DNA of 64,000 nt from Sulfopaludibacter sp035606355 (lineage in GTDB: Bacteria; Acidobacteriota; Terriglobia; Bryobacterales; Bryobacteraceae). This document shows, in pieces, positions 17,210 through 27,216 of the stretch. The translations under genes were made by a program, and so were the position numbers. Numbering within the stretch: the first letter of the stretch is position 1; every line of letters begins with the position of its first letter. The stretch spans positions 1-64,000 of the forward strand of contig DATNFO010000010.1 of assembly GCA_035606355.1 (NCBI GenBank), given 5' to 3'. Below the pieces are notes generated by a model. It did no database searches. It saw only the letters and a program-made list of their open reading frames with translations, and had not been told where the DNA came from.

Positions 17210-18247
17210 TCACCCGACCCCCTCGCGCTGCTGCCGGAACGATGCCCGCGCATCCCGCGCCGACGCGTTGCTCACATAATGCACCGCGAAGCGCATCGTG
17301 AACGATCCCAATAACCCGAGCACTCCTGCCACCTGCCTCGTCCGCCGCGACTGCGCGGGCAGCAGAGACACCACCAGGCTCGCCGCCGTCAGCACTTCCG
17401 CGCCTTTCCACAACACCGCCGTCCCGCCGCGCCGGAATGGCTCGGCCACGCGCTCTACTTCCGCCGCCGCGCGCTCCACCTGGTGTGCCGCCGCGATCTC
17501 CATCGCGCGCGCCGCCGTGCCGTACATTAGCGTAATCCGCTGCGCCATCGGACTCTCGTAGAACAGATCCAATACCGAAGCCGCGCTCGCCGCTCCCGAT
17601 GAGATAAACAGCACCGGCATCCATTTGCGCCCCGCAATCCACGCCGGGATCGCGGTGTTCGAAACCAGCACTCCCGTATACCCGGCCAGCATCGTGCCGA
17701 AGACGCCCGAGATGTACCCGCACAGCTCGCCCACTCGCCCGAGGAACCCTCCGCGGTTGATGAACAACCCCGTCGCGATCGATGCCGGAGCCGCAGCTGC
17801 CAGAATCCACGATCCCATATTCATCGGCGACGTCGGCCGGAACACGCGCATCATGTTGATGAAACGCGATGGCCGCCCCAGATCGTGAATCAGGAATGCG
17901 GCGCCTGCGGTGGACCCGATAACGCCGGTCCAGTGACAGACGCTCGAGAACTCACGCAGTTCCTGGCAGTCCCTGCACGCCAACTGCACCGCCGCTCCGA
18001 GCGTCATCGCCGCCCCCGCTGCGCCTCCCAGGAAGTAGTAAATCGGAATATCGACGCTCCACACCGATTGCTTGAGCATCGGCCGGTCGTAATACGTGAC
18101 GTCTGCGCCCTCGCTGCCCGGCACCTTGCCGTAGGGCTTCGGCGCGAACTTTTGAACCTGCTCCTCCTCGCCGCTCACGATCTGCTGCGCGCCTTCGCCG
18201 CTCAGCGTCGCCAGCGCGATATCGATGTCGCGGCCGTCGTGTCTCAT
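17210..18247 (-). CDS. nrfD: NrfD/PsrC-type membrane subunit of formate dehydrogenase
   Basis: The 345-aa polytopic protein should pass electrons from the Fe-S subunit to quinone. Transmembrane helices begin near SVDIPIYYFLGGAAGAA, a hallmark opening of the NrfD family, followed by GSTAGAAFLIHDLGRPSRFINMMRVFRPTSPM, which contains the conserved HDLGRP-type block. Helices continue to the C-terminus. ATG 18247 overlaps the FdhB stop by four bases. The NrfD-type anchor instead of a cytochrome b subunit means no haem ligands are expected here. It completes an FdhA-FdhB-NrfD three-subunit set. Confidence 0.88.
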   Translation of the reverse strand: MRHDGRDIDIALATLSGEGAQQIVSGEEEQVQKFAPKPYGKVPGSEGADVTYYDRPMLKQSVWSVDIPIYYFLGGAAGAAMTLGAAVQLACRDCQELREFSSVCHWTGVIGSTAGAAFLIHDLGRPSRFINMMRVFRPTSPMNMGSWILAAAAPASIATGLFINRGGFLGRVGELCGYISGVFGTMLAGYTGVLVSNTAIPAWIAGRKWMPVLFISSGAASAASVLDLFYESPMAQRITLMYGTAARAMEIAAAHQVERAAAEVERVAEPFRRGGTAVLWKGAEVLTAASLVVSLLPAQSRRTRQVAGVLGLLGSFTMRFAVHYVSNASARDARASFRQQREGVG

Positions 18248-19110
18248 CCCCGCACTCCCCGCGCCGCAAAAACGGAGCTTACCGCAACCGCCGCCATGCC
18301 AATCGCCGCAAACGCAAAACTTCGCCACGTATCCTTCACTCGCTTCGTGGGCACCACCGGATCCGGCGGCAAGTTGTACGCCTCCGGCTTGTCCACCAGC
18401 AGAAAGAATGCGTTCAGCCCTTCCGTGCCGGGCTGGCTCGCGGCGTCCGAGCCGTACAGATACGCTTCCGTCACGCCGTTCTCGTGCAGCCGTTCGACAC
18501 GCGCCTCGGCGATGCTCCGCAGCTCATCCAGATCGCCGTAGCGAATCGAATCCGTGGGACACGCCTTCGCGCAGGCGGGCTGCATGTCGGCCTTCAACCG
18601 GTCATAGCACATCGTGCACTTCCATGCGCGACCGTCGTCCTCCCGCCGATCGATCACGCCGAACGGGCAGGTCACGACGCAATAGCCGCAGCCGTTGCAC
18701 ACATCCGGCTGCACGTACACCGTATCGAATTCCGTGCGGACGATCGCTCCCGTGGGGCACGCCTCCAGGCATCCCGCACGCGCACAATGCTTGCAGACGT
18801 CCGACAGAAACAGCCACGATAAATCCCCGGCCGTCTGACCGCCGAGCGGGACCGGCCGCTCCACGAATGCCACATGGCGCCAGCTCGACGCACCCAGCGC
18901 GACCGTGTTGTCGTACGACATGCCGGTGAAGTAGAGCCCGTCGTCCGGCAATTGGTTCCACTGCTTGCACGCCACTTCACACGCCTTGCAGCCGATGCAG
19001 ATGGTGGTGTCGGTGAAAAATCCCTTGCGCGCAGTACGGTTCGGAGTGTCCTCGCGAGCCAGATGCGCTTCGAGTGCATGAGCTTCCGTCGCGCTCAGTA
19101 CCGCTTCCAT
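18244..19110 (-). CDS. fdhB: Formate dehydrogenase iron-sulfur subunit (FdhB/HybA-like)
   Basis: The 288-aa protein has four cysteine clusters for 4Fe-4S centres: CIGCKACEVACKQW (~38-51), CKHCARAGCLEACP, CNGCGYCVVTCPFG and CTMCYDRL...CAKACP. A single C-terminal hydrophobic segment (SFAFAAIGMAAVAVSSVFAA) would anchor it, as in FdnH/FdoH-type subunits. It relays electrons from the selenocysteine/molybdopterin subunit to the NrfD protein. Its ATG shares one base with the FdhA stop (TGATG), consistent with stoichiometric, coupled translation. Confidence 0.92.
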   Translation of the reverse strand: MEAVLSATEAHALEAHLAREDTPNRTARKGFFTDTTICIGCKACEVACKQWNQLPDDGLYFTGMSYDNTVALGASSWRHVAFVERPVPLGGQTAGDLSWLFLSDVCKHCARAGCLEACPTGAIVRTEFDTVYVQPDVCNGCGYCVVTCPFGVIDRREDDGRAWKCTMCYDRLKADMQPACAKACPTDSIRYGDLDELRSIAEARVERLHENGVTEAYLYGSDAASQPGTEGLNAFFLLVDKPEAYNLPPDPVVPTKRVKDTWRSFAFAAIGMAAVAVSSVFAARGVRG

Positions 19111-22100
19111 CAGACGTGGCCCTCCTTCGAGTGCGGCGCTTTGAACTGTTGGCCCGTTTCCCCTTCGCGGCGAAGCCCGGGCAGATCGCGACTCTCCTCG
19201 CGCCCGCCGAGCGGCGCCACCAGCGGCCCGCTCGTCGCATACCGCCGTTCGCGTCCGCGGCGCCCGGGCTCGATCTGCACCGTGATCGCCTTCGTCTCCA
19301 TAATGCCGACGTTCGGATCGGCGACCATCGCGAACAGCTCGTTCGCCGCGTCGCCGCGCACCAGCCCTTTACTCGACCAGTGGTACGGCATGCCGATCTG
19401 ATGTACCACGCGCCCGTTCAGCCGCAACGGCTTGATGCGCCGCGTCACGAGCACGCGCGCCTCAATCTCCGCCCGCATGCTGCGAATCGTCGCCCAGCCG
19501 CCGTTCTTCAAACCGACCGCCTGGGCCAACTCCGGCGACACTTCGCAGAACATCTCCGGCTGCAATTCGCTCAGCCAGGGAAGCCAGCGGGACATGCCGC
19601 CCGCCGTGTGATGCTCCGTCAGCCGGTACGTCGTCAACACGTACGGGAAGCGCGGATCGTCAAACGGCTGATGATACGGATTGTCTTTCTTGCGCAGCCA
19701 CTCCATGCGGCTCGGATTGCATTGCTGCTTGTATAGCGGATTCCGCATCACCGATTCCTGCGGCTCGTAGTGCGCCGGCAGCGGAGCGTCCTGCAATCCG
19801 CTCGGCACAAAGATCCACCCCTTGCCGTCCGACTGCATGATGAACGGATCCACTCCGGAGATGGTATCCTTCCCGCGAGCATCCGGCCCCGGCCGGTACG
19901 AGGGCGGCTTCTTCACGAAATCGGGCTCATCGTGTCCCGTCCACTTCTGCTGCTGCTCGTCCCACCAGACGTACTTCTTGCGTTCGCTCCACGGCTTGCC
20001 TTCCGGGTCGGCCGACGCGCGGTTGTACAGCAGGCGGCGGTTATGGGGCCACGCCCAGCCCCACTCAGGCGCTACCCAACTCTGCTGCCAATGCGGCTTC
20101 CGGCGCGCGGGCTGAATCGTCGCATCCTTGTACGCGCCTGCGTAAATCCAACACCCGCTCGCCGTGGAACCATCGTCCTTCAAGTCGGTGAACCCCTCCA
20201 CCGGCTTGCCGTCCGCGATGGTGAACCCGTTAATCTCCCGCAGCACTGCTTCCGCGCTAGGCTCATTTAGCGGACCCTGCGTCGGATAGTCCCACGTCAC
20301 ATCGAGAATCGGACGGTCTTTCGCATCAGTGGACCCGGCATACAGTTTTTTCAGCCGCTGTCCCAGCTTGAAAATAAAATCGAGCTCGCTGCGCGAATCG
20401 CCGGGAGGCTCCATCGCCTTGTGATGCCACTGCAGCAGCCGCTGCGTGTTGGTGAAGCTGCCGTCTTTTTCCGTGTGCGCCGCGGCCGGAAACAGAAAAA
20501 CTTCGGTAGCGATGTCTTCCGTCCGCACGTCGCCACGCTCGATTTCCGGCGCGCTCCGCCAGAACTCGGCGGTCTCGATGGCCTGGAAATCGCGGACCAC
20601 CAGCCACTCCAGCTTGCGCAGCCCCTCGCGATGCATCGGCCCGTTGACCGTGCCAACCACCGGGTTCTCCCCCATGACGAAGTAGCCTTTTACTTTGCCG
20701 TCGGCCATCGCGGCAACCGTGTTCATGTGGGAATGGTCGCCCGTGATTGCGGGAAGATAGTGGAAGCAGTAGCCGTTTTCCTTCGTCGCCGCCTCGCCGT
20801 ACCACGCCTTCAGGAACGAGGTCGAGTACTTGCGGAACTCTCCCCACCAGCCCGACGGCGATTCGTTCAGCTCGTTGTACGTCGCAAAATCCTTATCGTG
20901 TTTGGCGCGCGGCATCGGCAAATAGCCGGGCAGCAAATTGTATAACGTCGGAATGTCGGTCGACCCTTGAATCGAAGCGTGCCCGCGCAGGGCCATGATG
21001 CCGCCGCCCGGCCGCCCGATGTTTCCCAGCAGCAGTTGAATGATGCAAGCCGTGCGAATGTACTGCACACCCACGGTGTGCTGCGTCCATCCCACCGCGT
21101 AGCAGAATGCGCTCGTGCGCTCGCGGCCGGAGTTGCGGCACAGCGTCTCCGCCACACGCGTCAACAGGTTCGCCGGAATCCCGCAGGTCTTCTCCACCAT
21201 CTCCGGCGTGTAGCGCGCATAGTGGCGCTTCAGAATCTGGAACACGCAGCGCGGATGTTGCAGGGTAGGGTCCGTCTTCTCCGCTTGAATTGGGTGCTTC
21301 TGTTCTTTACCGCTGCCTTCCGCCGATTCGCGCGCGCCCGCCGCGGCTTCCGGCGAAACGCCTTCGTACATCCATGTTTTGGTGTCGTACTCGCCCTTTT
21401 CGCTGTTCCACCCGCTGAAGATTCCGTCGCCTGCGTCGGCATCACGGAAATTCTCGTTGATGATCGCCGGAGCGTTCGTGTAGTTCACGACGTAATCGCG
21501 AAAATAGCGCTCGTTTTCGAGGATGTAATGGATGATGCCGCCCAGAAACGCAATGTCGCTGCCCGCGCGGATCGGCACGTGTATGTCCGCCACTGCGCCC
21601 GTGCGCGTGAACCGCGGGTCCACGTGAATGATAGTGGCGCCGCGCTCCTTCGCCTTCATCACCCAGCGGAACCCCACCGGGTGGCACTCCGCCATATTCG
21701 AACCTTCGATCACAATGCAGTCGGAGTTCTCCAGATCCTGCTGGAATGTGGTGGCCCCGCCGCGGCCGAAGCTTGTCCCCAAACTGGGGACGGTGGCGGA
21801 GTGTCAAATACGGGCCTGGTTTTCGATCTGAACAATGCCGAGGGAATTGAACAGCTTTTTGATGAGGTAGTTTTCTTCGTTGTCGAGAGTCGCGCCGCCC
21901 AAATGCGCGATCCCCATGGTCCGGCGCACCGGATGGCCTTCTTCGTCCACCTGCTCCCACGTCTCTTCACGAGTCTTGCGGACGCGCTCGGCGACCATGT
22001 CCATCGCCTGTTCCAGCGGAATGTAGTCCCACTCGGTGGCGTGCGGCCGCCGGTACCAAACGCGCTGCAGCCGCTGCGCACTGGTGACCAACTGAAACGT

Positions 22101-22364
22101 CGCCGCGCCCTTCGGACATAAACAGCCGCCCGAAATCGGTGACCGTGGATCGCCTTCTATATCGATCACCTTCTCGTCTTTGATATAGACAAGCTGTCCG
22201 CAACCGACCCCGCAGTAGGGACACACCGACGCAACTACCCGGTCGGCGTTCTTCGTCCTTGGTTCGAGCGATTCGCTGCGTTCGGAAACCGCTGTGTGGC
22301 CCAACCCTTCGACGTCGCGGTTCTCCAACTGCCGGAATACCGGCCATTGCGTGGGATTCGCCAT
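19110..22364 (-). CDS. fdhA: Selenocysteine-containing formate dehydrogenase catalytic subunit
   Basis: Read through an in-frame TGA at 21804-21806, this is one 1084-aa molybdopterin (or tungstopterin) oxidoreductase. N-terminal C48, C51, C55 and C83 (CPYCGVGC, GGCLCPKG) bind a 4Fe-4S cluster. The TGA is codon 187 in the context NQARI-U-HSATVPSLGTSFGRGG, the exact place of Sec or Cys in FdhA proteins, followed by the family's downstream blocks (GSNMAECHPVGFRW, HVDPRFTRTGAVAD). The C-terminal cofactor domain is at ~900-1060 (LTTYRLTEHHTAGGMSRW). A SECIS-like hairpin follows the TGA. No twin-arginine signal is visible in the first 45 residues, so the side of the membrane is unclear. Reading it as two genes would split the active site. 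Confidence 0.93.
21775..21806 (-). promoter_or_regulatory. Bacterial SECIS element and Sec TGA codon of fdhA
   Basis: On the coding strand the TGA (21806-21804) is followed after 12 nt by GTCCCCAGTTTGGGGAC (21791-21775): a perfect 6-bp stem with the 5-nt loop AGTTT. Known bacterial SECIS hairpins lie about 11 nt after the UGA and have a G among the first two loop bases; both fit. SelB would bind it to insert selenocysteine. The selC, selA, selB and selD genes are not in this window. Confidence 0.82.
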
Positions 22365-22444
22365 GTCTGCCTCTGTCTTTCAATTTAGAATGCTATCTCG
22401 GACGAAGGCAGTGCGAAGCGGTACAGACTACGGTGGAGCGCGGG

Positions 22445-24046
22445 CTACGGCCTGCCGGCCAGCCGTTTGAGCCGTACGACCACTTCCATCGGATTGAACG
22501 GCTTCACGACGTAATCGTCGGCTCCGAGGTTGAAGCCTTGCACTACGTCGCTCTCTTTACTGCGCGCCGTCAGCATGATAACTCGCACATTCAGACGGGC
22601 GGCCCGAATCGCGGAAAGCACTTCAAATCCGTCGAGCCCCGGCATGTTGACGTCCAGCACAGCGACATCCGGCGGCGATTCCCTGATCGCTTTCAGTGCG
22701 TCTTCTCCCGATGTGGCCAGCCGGCACGTCACTCTGTGCTCGCGAAATGCCGCCTGCAAAACGGCGCGCACAGCGGGGTCGTCGTCCGCGATCAACACAT
22801 TGGCATCCTGCATGGAAACCGGCGCGCCCGCCGGCGATGCCGTCGTGTGGGACCAAGGCGACGGCCGCTGTGCCGAAACGCGCGACAGCGCGAACACCAG
22901 CCGCATCATCGCTTCCTCCGGCTGCCAGCCGTCGATCAGAAATTCCTGCGCGCGCGTTTGCACCGCATGATCCAGTGCCATGATGCGGTCGCGATTCCCC
23001 ACCAGCACCATCGCGCGGCCCGGTGGGAACACACATCGCGGGTCCAGCCATGGCCCGGTCATCGCCTCCTCACGGACGTGCAGCATGATGGCCTGGCAGT
23101 TTCGGATGCCCTCCGAATCCGGCGATTCCGACGAATCGAACAGGCGTGGCCGCGCACCGAGTGTTTCGAGAGTGGAGCATAAGCGCTCGGCCTCCTCCGC
23201 CGCGAAGCACACCATGGCGATGCGCTTGCCGGCAATCTCCTGGATCATTGCGGGCGGCAGGGTGTCCATGACCGCCTCGCGCGGATCGGTGAAGGCCAGT
23301 GCAAGCTCGCTCAGCTTTTCGCGCAGCACCTTCGCGTCAATGCGTTCCCCGTCCAGCAGATCCTTCGTGTCGCGAGCCAGCACGGCGATTTGTCCGTAGC
23401 CCAGCGCTCCCGCCGCTCCCACCCAGCGGTGCACCAGACTTTTTGCCTTCTGAATGTCGAACTTCGCGCCCAAATCCATCAGAATCTGGCGGCTTTGCAG
23501 GATTCCCTCTTCGAGGAATCGCCGCCGCAAGCTCTCCAGTTCCAGGGCGGAAAGTTCCAATCCCGAGGGCAGGCCCGGCTTGGCGGGCGCAACCGTCGGT
23601 GGGTGCAATTCCGCCGTGGTCTGTTTTACGGGCTCGACGATGGCATGCCCGTTGGCGGTCGACGCCTTCGGTTGCGTGTTCGTCAGATATTCGCGGATGC
23701 GCCGGCCGAATGTCTGGGTATTGATCGGCTTGGTGATATAGCCGTCGCAGCCGGCTTGCATCGCGCGTTCTTCATCGCCCTTCATGGCGCACGCCGTCAG
23801 CGCGATCACAATCACGTCGCTGGTGTGCGCTTCCTGCTTCACACGGCGTGTCAACTCCAAGCCGTCCATGCCGGGCAGTTGTATATCCACCAGCATCAGC
23901 TTGGGGTGCACAGTGCGCAGAACGCGCAGAGCCTCCTCCGCGTCAGGCACGGCGAAAACCTGAAAACCCTCTTTGCGCAGAACGAGGTCCGCGAGCTTCA
24001 GATTGACAGGAGCGTCATCGACTACCAGTATCGATTCATTTGGCAT
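22445..24046 (-). CDS. Response regulator with two receivers and a central Hpt-like domain
   Basis: The 533-aa protein begins with a receiver (~1-120; DD in VVDDAP, phospho-Asp in MLVDIQLPGMDG, Lys in ITKPIN). A linker leads to a helical part with VHRWVGAAGALGYG, resembling an Hpt motif with its His. A degenerate, receiver-like middle domain follows (GKRIAMVCFAAEEAERL), then a C-terminal receiver (~410-533; IADDDPAV, VLDVNMPGLDG, VVKPFNP). No DNA-binding or enzymatic output domain is seen, so it may act as a phosphorelay hub. It overlaps the kinase gene upstream by 11 bp and lies 80 nt before fdhA. Confidence 0.86.
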   Translation of the reverse strand: MPNESILVVDDAPVNLKLADLVLRKEGFQVFAVPDAEEALRVLRTVHPKLMLVDIQLPGMDGLELTRRVKQEAHTSDVIVIALTACAMKGDEERAMQAGCDGYITKPINTQTFGRRIREYLTNTQPKASTANGHAIVEPVKQTTAELHPPTVAPAKPGLPSGLELSALELESLRRRFLEEGILQSRQILMDLGAKFDIQKAKSLVHRWVGAAGALGYGQIAVLARDTKDLLDGERIDAKVLREKLSELALAFTDPREAVMDTLPPAMIQEIAGKRIAMVCFAAEEAERLCSTLETLGARPRLFDSSESPDSEGIRNCQAIMLHVREEAMTGPWLDPRCVFPPGRAMVLVGNRDRIMALDHAVQTRAQEFLIDGWQPEEAMMRLVFALSRVSAQRPSPWSHTTASPAGAPVSMQDANVLIADDDPAVRAVLQAAFREHRVTCRLATSGEDALKAIRESPPDVAVLDVNMPGLDGFEVLSAIRAARLNVRVIMLTARSKESDVVQGFNLGADDYVVKPFNPMEVVVRLKRLAGRP

Positions 24047-26573
24047 GCGCGGGCGCCCACTTCTTCACGGCTTCAGCGAGCCACTCCATCTTCACCGGCT
24101 TGGGAATAAAATCGTCCATTCCCGCTGCGAGACACTCTTCGCGGCATCCCGTCAGTGCCTCGGCCGTCATTGCAATGATGGTCGTCCGGCGGCCGCTATT
24201 CTCCCTGCGCCGGATCTCGGCCGACGCTTCATAGCCGTTCATTTCCGGCATTTGACAGTCCATAAAAACCAGATCGTAGTTGAGCAAGCGCAGCATCTCC
24301 ACCGCCTCGCGGCCATTTCCGGCAACGTCGGCACGCACTCCCAGCCGTTCCAGCATGCGGATGGCGACCTTTTGGTTCACAATATTGTCCTCGGCAACCA
24401 GGACGCGCAGGTGATTGTTTTCAAAGCTGGCGTGCGGCTTTGGCTGGAGCTTCGGCGGCTCCGCCACGCGCCGGCCCGATTCCCGCCTCGCCCAGGCATC
24501 GGCCAGTGCGTTGAACAGCAGCGATTGCCGCACCGGCTTCACCAGCGACGCGTCAACGCTCGCTCCTTCCATTCGCCGCACCTCGCGCCAGTTCGAGATG
24601 GACGTCAGCATCACAACAATGGTGTCGCAAATGGCGGGGTCGTTCTTGATGGCCGCGGCAAGCGTCGCTCCGTCCATATCGGGCATTTGAAAATCGGCGA
24701 TCACAAAATGGTAGGGGTCGCCGGCTGCGCGTGCCGCTTTCACCGCCTCCAAAGCGTTGGGCGCGCTCTCGTAACTCCCGTTGCGCATCCCCCAACTTGA
24801 AATCTGTTCGTGAACCACCCGCCGGTTCACCTCGTTGTCGTCGACAATCAGCACACGCAGGCCGTTCAAGTCGGCTGGAGCGGCGCGAAGCGGCTGTGGC
24901 TCAGGGTCGAGCGGCAGCGGCAGCGTAAATGAAAAACGCGATCCTCTGCCGGGCATGCTCTCCGCCGTGATCAAGCCACCCATCAGTTCCACCAGTTGCC
25001 GTGAGATCGCCAGCCCAAGACCCGTGCCGCCGTACCGCCTCGTCATCGAACTGTCTGCCTGCGTGAACTTTTCAAAAAGCATCGGGATCTTCGCGGGATC
25101 GATCCCTATGCCCGTGTCCGCCACGGAAATTCGCATCAACGCGTTGCGCCCGTCCTGCCGGTCGCATTCCACACTCGCCAGCACGTGCCCTTCGGAAGTG
25201 AATTTCACCGCATTGCCTACCAGGTTCGTGACCACCTGGCGCACCCGGCTCGCGTCGCCGAGGAAATAGCGCGGCAGCCCGGGCGCGTAGCGCACGATGA
25301 GATCGATCCGCTTGTCCTCCGCCTTCGGCTCCAGCATCTCGGCGACTTCCTCCACCACCTGCCGCAGATCAAACGGGAAGCACTCGATCGTCAGACCGCC
25401 GGCCTCGATCTTGGAAAAATCCAGAATGTCGTTGATGACCGTCAGCAGCGCCTCGCCGGATTTGCGCACCGTATCCGCGTACTCGCGCTGTTCCGCCGTC
25501 AACTCGGTATCCAGCAGCAGCCCGGTCATCCCTATGACACCATTCATGGGAGTGCGGATTTCGTGGCTCATATTCGCCAGGAATTCGCTCTTGGCGAGGC
25601 TCGCGGCTTCCGCCTGCCGGCGCGCCGACCGCAGCCTCACCGCCATCCAGATCATCACGAGGACGGTAGGAAACAGGACTGCCACAGCGCCTCGAAACAC
25701 GCGCTCGAAGTACTTGGTATTCCGGTAGGCGAACAGGCTGGCCGCTTCCGAGCCGATCCTCGTATTCCAGCGAAAATCGATGGACCCAAGGGAGCCATCG
25801 GCAGCCATTTCGCCAATGCCTTCCAGAATCGTGTCGGCCGCCCGTTTGGCCACCGGATCGTTCAGGTCCGCGCCGACGCCCCACCCGTAACTCGCGCCGT
25901 CGATGGGGACGAGCTTCAGTTTCCGCTCTGTGCAGTCATAGTGGACCGGCGGAGTCAACGAGTTTACCTGCATCAGCCCGGCGGCGGCTTTCCCCACGCA
26001 AACTTGAGAAACCACAGCCGAGAGGTCCTGCGATTCCAGTAGCGGCGAGCCGGCAAAAACCTTGCGCGCAATCCGCAGATCGCTATTGATCTTCGTCAAA
26101 GCGGAAACCGGCTGGCCGCGTAAGTCTTCCGGACGGGCGATGTCCGATTCTTCGGGAACCACCAACGCATACGACACCTTCGCCCACGGATCGGTAATGT
26201 ACATGATCTCGCGGCGCTCCGGGAGTCGGGTGGCAATCGGCCACAGATCCACTTTCCCGCCGCGCAGGGCGCCTTCCGGCCCCTCGGGCGACCAGCGCCA
26301 TTTTAGACGTATCCCTTTCCGCTTCGCCGCCTCGGCTACCAGTTCCACAGCCGGACCCGTGGGATTACCGTTCGCATCGGCGAAGTGGTATGGCGGAGAG
26401 TTTTGAAAGCCGATGAGCATTGTGCGCCCGGTGGGCGCGTCACGCCATAGGCCGAAGTAGACCCCCACCACAGCCATCGTGACGATAACCCCCGCCATCG
26501 CCGTGACCACTGGTCGCCCGCGCAAGCGGACTCCGAGCCCTCGACTTATGCCTGCTCCACTCATCGGCCTCAT
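24036..26573 (-). CDS. Hybrid histidine kinase with periplasmic SBP_bac_3 sensor and two receivers
   Basis: The 845-aa protein has an N-terminal membrane helix (AMAGVIVTMAVVGVYFGLW), a periplasmic solute-binding domain of family 3 (~50-270; MLIGFQNSPPYHFADANGNP), a second helix (VAVLFPTVLVMIWMAV), HisKA with the His in FLANMSHEIRTPMNGV, HATPase (NLVGNAVKFT, DTGIGIDP, GTGLGLAIS) and two receivers (LIVDDNEVN with FQMPDMDG; VLVAEDNIVN with MDCQMPEMNG). This is the BvgS/EvgS-like layout without an attached Hpt; the separate Hpt protein at 26736 can supply it. The ligand of the sensor domain is unknown. Probably heads a transcription unit with the regulator and perhaps fdhAB-nrfD. Confidence 0.93.
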   Translation of the reverse strand: MRPMSGAGISRGLGVRLRGRPVVTAMAGVIVTMAVVGVYFGLWRDAPTGRTMLIGFQNSPPYHFADANGNPTGPAVELVAEAAKRKGIRLKWRWSPEGPEGALRGGKVDLWPIATRLPERREIMYITDPWAKVSYALVVPEESDIARPEDLRGQPVSALTKINSDLRIARKVFAGSPLLESQDLSAVVSQVCVGKAAAGLMQVNSLTPPVHYDCTERKLKLVPIDGASYGWGVGADLNDPVAKRAADTILEGIGEMAADGSLGSIDFRWNTRIGSEAASLFAYRNTKYFERVFRGAVAVLFPTVLVMIWMAVRLRSARRQAEAASLAKSEFLANMSHEIRTPMNGVIGMTGLLLDTELTAEQREYADTVRKSGEALLTVINDILDFSKIEAGGLTIECFPFDLRQVVEEVAEMLEPKAEDKRIDLIVRYAPGLPRYFLGDASRVRQVVTNLVGNAVKFTSEGHVLASVECDRQDGRNALMRISVADTGIGIDPAKIPMLFEKFTQADSSMTRRYGGTGLGLAISRQLVELMGGLITAESMPGRGSRFSFTLPLPLDPEPQPLRAAPADLNGLRVLIVDDNEVNRRVVHEQISSWGMRNGSYESAPNALEAVKAARAAGDPYHFVIADFQMPDMDGATLAAAIKNDPAICDTIVVMLTSISNWREVRRMEGASVDASLVKPVRQSLLFNALADAWARRESGRRVAEPPKLQPKPHASFENNHLRVLVAEDNIVNQKVAIRMLERLGVRADVAGNGREAVEMLRLLNYDLVFMDCQMPEMNGYEASAEIRRRENSGRRTTIIAMTAEALTGCREECLAAGMDDFIPKPVKMEWLAEAVKKWAPAHAK

Positions 26574-26603
26574 CTTCGGTTTCTTCTCTGTCGCAATGCA
26601 ACG

Positions 26604-26632
26604 TTGACAACAGTCTTATCGGCAGATGTAGC
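26604..26632 (+). promoter_or_regulatory. Weak candidate promoter upstream of the Hpt gene
   Basis: A perfect TTGACA (26604-26609) is followed after 17 nt by TGTAGC (26627-26632), a poor -10 match. It lies in the 162-nt gap between the divergent kinase and Hpt genes, about 100 nt before ATG 26736. The -35 is convincing, the -10 is not. Confidence 0.3.
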
Positions 26633-26735
26633 GAAAAGGAATAGGGAGGACTCGCCATTGCGTGAAGTTACGGTAAGCCGAAAGATATGAACGTAATACA
26701 GAGGACCGTACTATCGAAAGTTAGCATGGCGCCCC

Positions 26736-27170
26736 ATGGGGGTTGGCCCTTATATTCAATGCTGCACTTTCAACACAATGAGTTACGGCTGCGCTAATCC
26801 GCTCGGTTTCATCCCCGCTTTCGGGTGGGACCTTCCCGAAACGCTGAGCCGCCTCGCCAGCGAAGGCAATCGCGAAATCGTTGCAGAGGTAATCGAAGCG
26901 TTTGAGAGCGATACCGCTCGACGCCTGCGCCTTCTGGACGACGCGATTGCCGACGGCAACTGGGCAGCCGCGCGCGCCCAAGCCCACTCCATCAAAGGTG
27001 CGGCCTCCGAGGTGGGTGCCCACACCCTGGTATCAATCTGCACGCGTATGGAACTCTCCGCCGATGCCGGCGCCGGCTCGATCTTTGCCGAACTGCGAAA
27101 CGAAGCCAATGCCGACTTCACTCGCGTCTGCCGGCTGATGAACGAAAGCGGCTGGGCAGCAGCCCAATAG
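26736..27170 (+). CDS. Stand-alone Hpt phosphotransfer protein
   Basis: The 144-aa protein contains the Hpt signature ARAQAHSIKGAASEVGAHTL, with the phospho-accepting His at about residue 86, in a helical bundle from ~35 to 135. It would carry phosphate between the hybrid kinase and the multi-receiver regulator encoded divergently next to it, completing a His-Asp-His-Asp relay. No enzymatic or DNA-binding part is present. ATG 26736 or the later ATG at 26778 could be the start; neither has a strong ribosome site. Confidence 0.88.
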   Translation: MGVGPYIQCCTFNTMSYGCANPLGFIPAFGWDLPETLSRLASEGNREIVAEVIEAFESDTARRLRLLDDAIADGNWAAARAQAHSIKGAASEVGAHTLVSICTRMELSADAGAGSIFAELRNEANADFTRVCRLMNESGWAAAQ

Positions 27171-27216
27171 CAGACTTGCCGACAGGACTCTTTCGCGCTT
27201 GCGCGGCCGGCCGCAC

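Noticed and set aside
19110..21782. Separate gene starting at TTG 21782 for a truncated formate dehydrogenase
   Set aside because: The upstream frame carries the essential Fe-S cysteines and joins in the same frame through the Sec TGA.
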